Below are positions 1 to 6,510 of a stretch of 7,293 bases of DNA, piece after piece. The stretch's first letter is position 1, and every line of letters begins with the position of its first letter. Location: the NCBI GenBank assembly GCA_002731985.1, contig PCCT01000071.1, positions 1 to 7,293 on the forward strand, written 5' to 3'. The translations under genes were made by a program, and so were the position numbers. The DNA comes from Nitrospinota bacterium (GTDB lineage: Bacteria; Nitrospinota; Nitrospinia; Nitrospinales; VA-1). The notes beneath the pieces were generated by a model. The model did no database searches. It was not told the DNA's origin and was given only the letters and a program-made list of their open reading frames with translations.

Positions 1-699
1 CAGCATTTCTTTGACAGATTCTTCCATTCCTACAAAAATGGAACGTGAAACGATATGATGTCCGATGTTGAGTTCCTCGATTTCTGGTATAGCCGCTACG
101 GCTTGAACATTATTATTGGTCAAGCCATGCCCGGCAAATACTCGCAGTCCAGAATCATGAGCCAGCCTGGCGGATTTTCTTAAACGAACTAGAAGTTCTT
201 CTGCTTCTTCAGGATTTGAAGATTCTGAATAGGCTCCGGTGTTCAATTCAATACTGTCAGCCCCTGCCCTTTTGGATGCCATAACCTGCCCTTCATCTGG
301 ATCAATAAACAGGCTGAACAGAATTCCATTTTGCTTTATCTGGTTGCCAACACTACTTAGAAGGCCTTCTTGCTCAAACACATTTAATCCGCCCTCAGTT
401 GTGATCTCCTGCCGTTTCTCCGGAACCAACGAGACTTGGTGAGGCCTGGTTTTGAGCGCAATTTGCACCATCTCCTCGACTGCCGCCATTTCCAGGTTCA
501 GAGGCGTACTAATACCTTCCTTCAATCGCTTGATATCATCATCCTGAATATGTCTACGATCCTCCCGCAAATGGGCTGTAATGCCATAAGCGCCTGCCTT
601 TTCAGCTAGCAATGCCGCTTGCAAAGGGTCAGGTTCAAATGTTTTCCTTGCCTCGCGAACGGTTGCGACATGGTCTATATTCACAAAAAGTCTGATCAT
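1..699 (-). CDS. pdxJ: Pyridoxine 5'-phosphate synthase PdxJ (3' end cut off by window edge)
   Basis: PdxJ condenses 1-deoxy-D-xylulose 5-phosphate with 3-amino-2-oxopropyl phosphate to give pyridoxine 5'-phosphate, the ring-closing step of the DXP-dependent vitamin B6 pathway in the cytoplasm. I translated the minus strand from the ATG at 699; 233 codons stay open to base 1. The family is usually about 240 residues, so only the last few residues and the stop are missing. Visible family blocks are NIDHVATVREAR (7-18), ITAHLREDRRHI (40-51), LNLEMA (67-72), LVPEKRQE-TTEGG (91-104), IELNTG (150-155), AGHGLT (189-194) and ELNIGH (209-214). By comparison with the E. coli enzyme as I recall it, H43, E70, E151 and H191 are the catalytic candidates. 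The ATG lies three bases after the folP stop, so the two genes are almost certainly co-translated. A possible Shine-Dalgarno (AGAAAGG, 720-714) lies inside the folP end at a rather long distance of 14 bases. Identification is very secure. Confidence 0.97.
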   Translation of the reverse strand, partial: MIRLFVNIDHVATVREARKTFEPDPLQAALLAEKAGAYGITAHLREDRRHIQDDDIKRLKEGISTPLNLEMAAVEEMVQIALKTRPHQVSLVPEKRQEITTEGGLNVFEQEGLLSSVGNQIKQNGILFSLFIDPDEGQVMASKRAGADSIELNTGAYSESSNPEEAEELLVRLRKSARLAHDSGLRVFAGHGLTNNNVQAVAAIPEIEELNIGHHIVSRSIFVGMEESVKEML

Positions 700-702
700 T
701 TT

Positions 703-1536
703 CTAATTATTAACCTTTCTGATAGCTTGGGCGACTCGAACAGCTCGCACCGTTGCCGCCACATCATGGACTCTCAAGATGTCGGCTCCATTCATAACGC
801 CAGCGATACCAGCGGCTAGGGAACCCTCAAGTCGGTCTTCGACCTCAAGATCCAGAATCTTACCGATAAATGATTTTCTAGACACTCCAAGCAGGATTTT
901 CTTCTTCAACTCTTTTAGCTGACCTAATCTGGCGATCAACGCTAGGTTATGGTTGAGAGTTTTGCCAAACCCTATGCCTGGGTCAACCGCGATACTTTCA
1001 GGGATGATTCCGGTTGACTCAGCTGTTTTGACACTTTCGCGGAGAAAGCTCAATACCTCAGCCCCGACATCATTGTACTCGGGGTTGTTCTGCATTGATT
1101 CCGGTGTGCCTTGCATATGCATTATCACTATTCCTGCTCCATGCCGTGATACAGTTTCGGACATTTGCTTACCCTTCCGAAGACCTGTCACATCGTTGAT
1201 TAGAGTAGCTCCTTCCTGCAAAACTACGTCTGCAACTTCAAACTTACTCGTATCCACTGAAATTTGAACGTTAAACCGACTGGCCAATTTCGATATTACT
1301 GGAAGCAACCGCTTCAATTCCAGTTCAACAGAAATTTCTTTAGTTCCAGGCCGTGTGCTTTCTGCCCCGACATCCAGAATGTGCGCTCCATCCTCAACCA
1401 TTTGCTCAGCAAAGCGAAGCACATCATCCGGGTTGGAGGAACGGTTTCCAGAATAAAATGAATCGGGGGATAAATTGAGAATCCCCATTACAGCAACGCA
1501 GCCGGATTCGGTCAGTCTGTCGAATGAAAATGCCAT
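703..1536 (-). CDS. folP: Dihydropteroate synthase FolP
   Basis: FolP joins 6-hydroxymethyl-7,8-dihydropterin diphosphate to p-aminobenzoate to form 7,8-dihydropteroate, the folate pathway step inhibited by sulfonamides. The 277-residue protein is full length and shows every family block in order: GILNLSPDSF (18-27, N21 for diphosphate/Mg binding), ILDVGAESTRPG (53-64, family signature), SVDTSK (93-98), LINDVTG (112-118), VIMHMQGTPESMQ (137-149), VDPGIGFGK (184-192), LLGVSRKSFIG (215-225) and RVHDV (255-259). It should be an active TIM-barrel enzyme. The ATG at 1536 is supported by the Shine-Dalgarno GAAGGAAA six bases upstream. The gene lies 136 bases after the ftsH stop, with a hairpin terminator between them, and runs straight into pdxJ. 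I see no clear promoter in the 44 bases between the terminator U-tract and the start, so expression may depend partly on read-through. Next to ftsH is a common position for folP. Confidence 0.97.
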   Translation of the reverse strand: MAFSFDRLTESGCVAVMGILNLSPDSFYSGNRSSNPDDVLRFAEQMVEDGAHILDVGAESTRPGTKEISVELELKRLLPVISKLASRFNVQISVDTSKFEVADVVLQEGATLINDVTGLRKGKQMSETVSRHGAGIVIMHMQGTPESMQNNPEYNDVGAEVLSFLRESVKTAESTGIIPESIAVDPGIGFGKTLNHNLALIARLGQLKELKKKILLGVSRKSFIGKILDLEVEDRLEGSLAAGIAGVMNGADILRVHDVAATVRAVRVAQAIRKVNN

Positions 1537-1540
1537 ATCG

Positions 1541-1548
1541 TTTCCTTC
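1541..1548 (-). promoter_or_regulatory. Shine-Dalgarno of folP
   Basis: On the minus strand GAAGGAAA ends six bases before the ATG at 1536. This is good anti-SD complementarity at normal spacing and supports that start codon. Confidence 0.65.
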
Positions 1549-1580
1549 GAGTGAAACTCAGTAAATCTAACAAATCAAAC

Positions 1581-1624
1581 AAAAAAAGCCCCAGGTCGGA
1601 TTCATAATCTTCCGAACCTGAAGC
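1581..1624 (-). terminator. Rho-independent terminator after ftsH
   Basis: Read on the minus strand, GCTTCAGGT (1624-1616) followed by CGGA (1614-1611) can pair with TCCG (1600-1597) and ACCTGGGGC (1596-1588). The stem is about 13 pairs with one bulged base (1615) and a 10-base loop, and a run of seven T follows directly (1587-1581). Two pairs near the base are G-U in the minus-strand RNA but would be A-C mismatches in plus-strand RNA, and the T-run is on the minus strand only. The structure is therefore oriented to stop transcripts coming from ftsH. It starts 48 bases after the ftsH stop codon and ends 44 bases before the folP start. I have not computed its folding energy. Confidence 0.8.
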
Positions 1625-1672
1625 CATTTAAATAATTTTTTATCGCCAGCCACAACCCATCAAGTTTGTCGA

Positions 1673-3598
1673 TTAGGCAGGATGCGGATCTGGCAAGCCA
1701 CCGCCCATAATTCCTTCCGAATCATCGTTCGACTTGGGTTTAGCCTTTTCCTCTTGGGCTATGACATTATCCACAGGAGGTTTTTCATCCGAAGCGTCAG
1801 CGGGAGGCTCTTTGCCATTAACAATATCTTTGATTTCGGTTGCATTGAGAGTTTCCTGGTCCAACAAAGCCAATGCAAGTTTTTCGAGGATTTCCCTATT
1901 GTCTGTCAAAATCTCATGAGCATTGCTATATCCCCCCATGACCAGAGCTTTCACTTCCTGATCGATGAGCTTGGCCGTTTGGTCACTGAAATTTTTCTGT
2001 TGAGAAAAATCCTTACCAAGAAAAACCTGTTCCTCTTTGGCACCGTAGGTAAGTGGTCCCATTTTTTCACTCATTCCCCATTCACAAACCATCTTGCGTG
2101 CCATTTCGGTGGCTCGCTCAATATCATTCCCCGCACCGGTTGTCACCTGCCCCAGACATATTTCCTCCGCTACCCTTCCCCCCATGAAAATTGCGAGGTT
2201 GTTGTACAGATAGCTTTTAGGATATGTATGCCTCTCATCCTCCGGCAACTGCTGGGTAACACCTAATGCCCTTCCCCTTGGAATAATGGTGACCTTATGA
2301 ATTGGATCTGTCCCCGGAATCTTCATAGCAACCAAGGCGTGTCCCGCCTCATGATAGGCAGTGGTGTGTTTTTCTTTTTCCGTAATAACCAGACTTCGCC
2401 GCTCAACACCCATTAAGACTTTGTCTTTTGCGTTCTCAAAATCATCATTCCCAACACATTTTTTGTCATTCCTCGCGGCCAGCAAGGCGGCTTCATTAAC
2501 AAGATTGGCCAGATCAGCCCCGGTGAATCCTGGAGTTCCTCTGGCGATGGTTTTAAGATCGACATCTTCGGTCAATGGCACCGTTGCTGTATGTACCTTA
2601 AGGACTCCTTCACGACCTTTAACGTCGGGGCGGTTGACCACGACCTGCCTGTCAAATCTTCCTGGTCTGAGTAATGCGGGATCCAGCACGTCGGGCCTAT
2701 TGGTCGCAGCTATCAGGATTACGCCTTCATTATTTTCGAACCCGTCCATCTCAACAAGAAGCTGATTGAGGGTCTGTTCCCTTTCATCGTGTCCGCCACC
2801 TAATCCGGCGCCACGGTGACGTCCCACCGCATCGATTTCATCTATGAAGATTATGCAGGGACTATTCTTTTTCCCCTGTTCAAACAGGTCACGTACACGG
2901 GAAGCACCCACACCTACAAACATTTCAACAAAATCAGATCCACTAATGCTGAAAAAAGGAACGTTGGCTTCACCTGCAATGGCTTTTGCCAGCAAGGTTT
3001 TTCCTGTACCGGGAGGACCCACCAAAAGAACACCTTTAGGGATTTTGCCACCCAGTTTACTAAATTTTTGCGGTTCTTTTAAAAACTCTATGATCTCATG
3101 CAGTTCTTCCTTGGCCTCGTCCACGCCCGCGACGTCTTTAAATGTCGTTTTATTCTTGGCTTCGTTCATAAGCCTGGCTTTGGATTTGCCGAAGGACAAA
3201 GCTTTGCCGCCACCCGATTGCATTTGCCTCATGAAGAAAATCCAGATCCCCAGTAAAAGGATCATTGGAAACCACGAAATCAAGATATTCATGTACCAAC
3301 TTGTCTGCTCTGGTGGAACCACGACAATGCGTACCCCTTTTTCTCTAAGAATACGAACAAGGTCAGGATCCTTTGGAGGGGTCATCGTCTGGAAAGAACG
3401 ACCATCTACGTTTTTACCACTTATGCTGTCCCCTTGAATCATCACCTCTGTGATCTGACCATTTTCTACCTGATTCATGAATTCGCTGAAAATGACTTCA
3501 GATTGCGTATTCAGAGGCTGATTAAAAATATTAAACAGGGCGATCAAGATCATTCCTATGACCAGCCAAAGTGCTAGGTTTTTATAAAACTGATTCAA
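1673..3598 (-). CDS. ftsH: ATP-dependent zinc metalloprotease FtsH (TTG start)
   Basis: FtsH is the hexameric inner-membrane AAA+ protease that extracts and degrades unassembled membrane proteins and some regulatory cytosolic proteins. This 641-residue copy is full length. It has a first membrane segment (about 8-25), a periplasmic domain (about 28-100), a second membrane segment (about 103-123) and the AAA domain: Walker A GPPGTGKT (194-201), pore loop MFVGVG (226-231), Walker B IIFIDEID (249-256), and second region of homology [10 protein letters not shown] to RPGRFDR (298-317, arginine fingers R311 and R314). The zinc peptidase domain carries HEAGH (416-420), with D492 in TTGAGND as the likely third ligand. 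The last 45 residues or so are acidic, Pro/Gly-rich and probably disordered. The start codon is TTG: it has a strong Shine-Dalgarno seven bases upstream, an in-frame TAA lies just five codons upstream (3613-3611), and the first internal ATG (residue 16) falls inside the membrane segment. The gene has its own likely promoter and a terminator. Confidence 0.98.
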   Translation of the reverse strand: MNQFYKNLALWLVIGMILIALFNIFNQPLNTQSEVIFSEFMNQVENGQITEVMIQGDSISGKNVDGRSFQTMTPPKDPDLVRILREKGVRIVVVPPEQTSWYMNILISWFPMILLLGIWIFFMRQMQSGGGKALSFGKSKARLMNEAKNKTTFKDVAGVDEAKEELHEIIEFLKEPQKFSKLGGKIPKGVLLVGPPGTGKTLLAKAIAGEANVPFFSISGSDFVEMFVGVGASRVRDLFEQGKKNSPCIIFIDEIDAVGRHRGAGLGGGHDEREQTLNQLLVEMDGFENNEGVILIAATNRPDVLDPALLRPGRFDRQVVVNRPDVKGREGVLKVHTATVPLTEDVDLKTIARGTPGFTGADLANLVNEAALLAARNDKKCVGNDDFENAKDKVLMGVERRSLVITEKEKHTTAYHEAGHALVAMKIPGTDPIHKVTIIPRGRALGVTQQLPEDERHTYPKSYLYNNLAIFMGGRVAEEICLGQVTTGAGNDIERATEMARKMVCEWGMSEKMGPLTYGAKEEQVFLGKDFSQQKNFSDQTAKLIDQEVKALVMGGYSNAHEILTDNREILEKLALALLDQETLNATEIKDIVNGKEPPADASDEKPPVDNVIAQEEKAKPKSNDDSEGIMGGGLPDPHPA

Positions 3599-3605
3599 CG
3601 CGGTT

Positions 3606-3612
3606 CTCCTTT
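3606..3612 (-). promoter_or_regulatory. Shine-Dalgarno that fixes the TTG start of ftsH
   Basis: AAAGGAG on the minus strand ends seven bases before the TTG at 3598. Its strength and spacing decide the start, because no in-frame ATG or GTG lies between the upstream in-frame TAA (3613-3611) and the TTG. Confidence 0.85.
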
Positions 3613-3664
3613 AAAATAAATAAACTCCACCATTTGAAAATTCAAGCACGCAGCCTACAATCAT

Positions 3665-3692
3665 AGCATAATTAATGTTATGCAAGTGCCAA
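3665..3692 (-). promoter_or_regulatory. Candidate sigma70-type promoter for ftsH
   Basis: On the minus strand TTGGCA (3692-3687, five of six matches to TTGACA) is followed after 16 bases by TATGCT (3670-3665, four of six matches to TATAAT). Initiation about seven bases further on would be near 3658, giving a leader of about 60 bases before the TTG start. The element sits in the 112-base, AT-rich spacer between tilS and ftsH, where a promoter is expected because I see no translational linkage between the two genes. It was found by eye only. Confidence 0.4.
3667..3684. repeat. Inverted repeat in the ftsH promoter spacer
   Basis: GCATAA (3667-3672) and TTATGC (3679-3684) are perfect 6-base inverted arms separated by six bases. 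They lie between the proposed -35 and -10 boxes and overlap the -10 edge. This is the geometry of a repressor or activator site, but arms this short in AT-rich DNA may arise by chance. Confidence 0.3.
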
Positions 3693-3710
3693 ATAATCCT
3701 GTCCCAGGCA

Positions 3711-5129
3711 TCAGCTCGATTCCCCTTCAACTAACAGGACCCTACGAGTCTTATCGGTCACACGATAGTTTTCTGCTATTCTTTTCTCATAAACCCATAT
3801 AATATCGTCATCCTGAGAAGTCAAGATGGGGACCAATTTTCTTTCATTCTGAGGCACTTTCTCATCGATAAAGAAAGATTTGAGTTTTTTGCTACCTTTC
3901 ATGCCAAGAGGCACAAATCGGTCACCCGGACGAAAAAACCTGACTCTAATCTGTGCTCCTGTTTTGTCATAGTCAAGGTAGGCCCGGTTTGGCCGGTTCG
4001 AATATTGTGATTTAAAATGATTGGTGGCCAATTTTGCGGTTATCCTCAGACCAATATTCTCCAAATTGATGCAACCGGGAATATCAATATTAGTGGGAAG
4101 AGCTTCACCCTCTTCATTTGATAAGATGCCATCTTTTGGTAGAAATTTTTTGCAAAAAGACAATATACCACCTGCATAAAACGCTGTCAGACCTCCAGGA
4201 AGGTGTAATTCCTTGCTACCTTTGGAATAGCTGATCAATTGAAGAATGTCTGATACATGACGAGCTGAAATCGACCTGAGGTCGCCTTTTACACCTGAAA
4301 TTGCGTGCCTGACCAGTCGTTTCTGCATAGCTGGGTGCTGTGATCTAATAATATCAACTTTGAGTGCGAATTGCTCCAACTCACCTAAATCAATTCTGGC
4401 CAGTGCAAAAATTTGTTCGACCTGGCCCTCCAGATAATTTTCATCATCTCTCAACAATCGAGATGTTTCGTTTAGGGAAGACTTAATTTTCGGGTTATAC
4501 CTTTCCAGTATCGGAAGGAGTTCTAGGCGAACCCTATTCCTAAGGTAATTCTTTTCATGATTAGTTCCATCCGTACAAAATTCTAAATTATGGTGTTTTG
4601 AATATTCTTCAATTTCATTGCGAAAACACTCATGAAGCGGACGAATCAAACGCCCTCTCTTCGATGGAATTCCAGTCAAACCTAGCAAGCCACTACCCCG
4701 TAATAAATTAATGAGCATTGTTTCTGCCTGATCGTCAGCGTTGTGTCCGAGGGAAATTATATTGCCATTCCATTTATCTAAAGTACGATTCAAAAAATCA
4801 TACCTGACATTTCTAGCCGCTGCCTGAAATGATGAATCACCCTTACGACATAGCGCACCCACATCTATTTCTTCAATGAATGTTTCAAGACCAAGCTGCT
4901 CTCCCAGTTTTCTTACAAAGCCAGCATCATTATGAGAATCTTCTCCTCTGGCGAGATGATTGAGATGAGCGATTGCAATGGTAAAGTCCTCTACTTCTAA
5001 TTTTAACTGGTTGAGCAGATGAAGCATGACCACTGAATCTTGCCCACCTGATACAGCCACAAGAATACGGTCGCCAGAAGAAATCATCTGACCCATTGCT
5101 CGCCGGAATTTAGTTTCAACGGAATGCAT
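3711..5129 (-). CDS. tilS: tRNA(Ile)-lysidine synthetase TilS
   Basis: TilS uses ATP and lysine to convert the wobble cytidine (C34) of the CAU-anticodon tRNA-Ile2 into lysidine. This switches its charging from methionine to isoleucine and its decoding from AUG to AUA. The 472-residue protein is close in length to Bacillus TilS and longer than the E. coli enzyme. The N-terminal PP-loop ATPase domain shows SGGQDS (27-32), AHLNHLARGE (54-63), FQAAARNVRY (101-110) and GHNADDQAET (128-137), followed by LLRGSGLLGL (142-151). A central tRNA-binding region follows, and the C-terminal TilS domain starts near 390 with RPGDRFVPLG (400-409) and FFIDEKVP (419-426). The ATG at 5129 is the first possible start after an in-frame TAA, but its Shine-Dalgarno is poor; M12 is a less likely alternative because it would shorten the segment before the PP-loop. 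The 97-base spacer from the upstream SurA gene shows no clear promoter or terminator. Being next to ftsH is a widely conserved arrangement. Confidence 0.96.
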   Translation of the reverse strand: MHSVETKFRRAMGQMISSGDRILVAVSGGQDSVVMLHLLNQLKLEVEDFTIAIAHLNHLARGEDSHNDAGFVRKLGEQLGLETFIEEIDVGALCRKGDSSFQAAARNVRYDFLNRTLDKWNGNIISLGHNADDQAETMLINLLRGSGLLGLTGIPSKRGRLIRPLHECFRNEIEEYSKHHNLEFCTDGTNHEKNYLRNRVRLELLPILERYNPKIKSSLNETSRLLRDDENYLEGQVEQIFALARIDLGELEQFALKVDIIRSQHPAMQKRLVRHAISGVKGDLRSISARHVSDILQLISYSKGSKELHLPGGLTAFYAGGILSFCKKFLPKDGILSNEEGEALPTNIDIPGCINLENIGLRITAKLATNHFKSQYSNRPNRAYLDYDKTGAQIRVRFFRPGDRFVPLGMKGSKKLKSFFIDEKVPQNERKLVPILTSQDDDIIWVYEKRIAENYRVTDKTRRVLLVEGESS

Positions 5130-5226
5130 GCTTACATTATGAATGATTTTTTACAGGTTAGGGAGTTTTACTGTTCTGGCTGGGGAATTAGCCGCTTGAG
5201 GAAGGACTGCCTGATGGCGGTTGAAA

Positions 5227-6510
5227 TTATAATTTTTTGAGCAATTCCCTTTTCTTTCTCTGGTATTGCTGTTCAGAAATTTTGTTATTATCGCGCAGTT
5301 TTTTATAGTACTTTAGTTTCTTCACCAGGACCTTATATTCACGCGAATTCCTATCTATATTCGACCCTAACTTATTAGAGTCAGATGCTCTGACCTTTCT
5401 AGAGCGCGTAGGTTTAGCAATATTCTTAGATTTATTATCATCGAAGAAATCATCCGCCTGCAAACTGGCGGTTTGTGGTTCTTCAGTGGTGTCAATATCT
5501 GTGAAGTTATCCCGTTGATCTTCAAATAAAGATATCTCGATAAACGCTGTTTTTTTGAGCTCCTGAATCCATTTTCGATAAACTTTTTTCTCTTTATTGA
5601 AACTCAATAGCCTTAAGATTTGATCTTTAACTTGTGCAAATGGTCTGGAATGCCCGGAGATAACTTCATCACATTTAACTATATGTAGTCCATACCTGGT
5701 TTTGACAATGCCGCTGACTTCACCCGGCTGAAGCCTGAAAACAACATCCTCAAACTCTGGCACAAGCATTCCATGCTCAATCATTCCAATCTCACCGCCA
5801 GTGTGTGCGGAAGCATCTTCTGAATATTTTTTTGCCAACTCAGCAAAGTCTTTGCCAGCACGAACCCGGCGAAGAATTTCCCGTGCCCTGATTTTTTTCA
5901 ATCGGATATCTTTTTCTGGGGCATCCTCATCAATAATAAAAAGAATATGGCGAGCCTTTACTTTGGGTGGCTCCCAAAAATCTTTTTGGTGTCCGGCATA
6001 ATATTTTTTAATTTCTTTTTCAGGCACAGTGACCTTGTTCGCCATTTGCATGCGACTAACCCTGGAAACAAGAATTTGATCACGAAGCACCTCTTTATAG
6101 GCTTCAATACTACGCCCTTCCCTCTCCAGCATGGCCTTAAACTGTTCGTCTGTAATATTGTTATTCATCTTAATCTCATCAAAAGCTTTAAGGATACTTT
6201 CATTGCCTACTTCATATCCCATTTTTTTAGCTTCCTGAACCTGTAACCTTTCCTCAATAATACTATTCAGCGCGGTTTTCATTATCTCCTCTTCCGATGG
6301 CATTTCCACATCATTACCGGAAGCTTGCATCTGTTGCGAAATGACAATAAAACGGTCCTGAATTGCGCTCAATGTCACGATTTCACTGTTAACCTTGGCC
6401 ACAACCCGGTCTACTGTGCCGGCGGACACAGGAGCAATTAACACGGCGGAACAAAGCAACACCGCAAAACGAATCGCTATTTTGTTAATTAATTTGGGCC
6501 AATACATCAT
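5227..6510 (-). CDS. SurA-like periplasmic chaperone/PPIase with SHOCT-like tail
   Basis: This is a secreted folding factor of the SurA family, which escorts outer-membrane proteins through the periplasm and isomerises prolyl bonds. Residues 1-30 are a signal peptide: Lys/Arg at 6, 10 and 14, a hydrophobic core at 15-26, and probable signal peptidase I cleavage after VSA (30). The SurA N-terminal domain follows (VDRVVAKVNSEIVTL, 33-47, to about 175). A single parvulin PPIC domain covers about 184-286, with ARHILF (186-191), GGEIG (238-242) and GLHIVK (274-279). Both conserved histidines (H188, H276) are present, so it is probably catalytic. E. coli SurA has two such domains. A helix (about 289-325) is followed by a charged, low-complexity linker (about 328-385). 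Residues 388-427 resemble a SHOCT module, with KLRDNNKISEQQYQRKKREL at 404-423. The start is one of two tandem ATGs (6510 or 6507) lying inside the upstream gene's end; no strong Shine-Dalgarno is seen, which suggests translational coupling. I give no symbol because several SurA/PrsA paralogues share this layout. Confidence 0.9.
   Translation of the reverse strand: MMYWPKLINKIAIRFAVLLCSAVLIAPVSAGTVDRVVAKVNSEIVTLSAIQDRFIVISQQMQASGNDVEMPSEEEIMKTALNSIIEERLQVQEAKKMGYEVGNESILKAFDEIKMNNNITDEQFKAMLEREGRSIEAYKEVLRDQILVSRVSRMQMANKVTVPEKEIKKYYAGHQKDFWEPPKVKARHILFIIDEDAPEKDIRLKKIRAREILRRVRAGKDFAELAKKYSEDASAHTGGEIGMIEHGMLVPEFEDVVFRLQPGEVSGIVKTRYGLHIVKCDEVISGHSRPFAQVKDQILRLLSFNKEKKVYRKWIQELKKTAFIEISLFEDQRDNFTDIDTTEEPQTASLQADDFFDDNKSKNIAKPTRSRKVRASDSNKLGSNIDRNSREYKVLVKKLKYYKKLRDNNKISEQQYQRKKRELLKKL

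Noticed and set aside
1424..1627. Minus-strand open frame of 67 codons across the ftsH-folP spacer
   Set aside because: It begins inside the terminator hairpin, runs through the U-tract and overlaps the folP start in another frame. It has no Shine-Dalgarno and its composition is explained by the hairpin and T-runs.
1682..2266. Plus-strand open frame of 194 codons
   Set aside because: It is fully antisense to the conserved FtsH coding sequence, has no recognisable domain, and its composition is that expected from the complement of a real gene.
2844..3437. Plus-strand open frame of 197 codons
   Set aside because: It is also antisense to ftsH, covering the complement of the Walker A and membrane regions. 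Nothing in it resembles a protein family and no ribosome binding site supports it.
3620..3646. CTTGAA (3646-3641) before ftsH, considered as the -35 box of a heat-shock (sigma32) promoter
   Set aside because: No CCCCAT-like -10 box lies 13-15 bases downstream; the sequence there is GGTGGAGTTTATT.
3693..3710. Small hairpin CCTG-GGA-CAGG after tilS, considered as a terminator
   Set aside because: The stem is only four pairs, the loop three bases, and the following ATTATTT is not a U-tract.
5130..5226. Spacer between the surA-like gene and tilS, searched for a promoter, terminator or small gene
   Set aside because: A possible CATAAT -10 box has no matching -35, the only inverted pair (CCGC/GCGG) encloses a long loop, and no open frame with a ribosome binding site is present.
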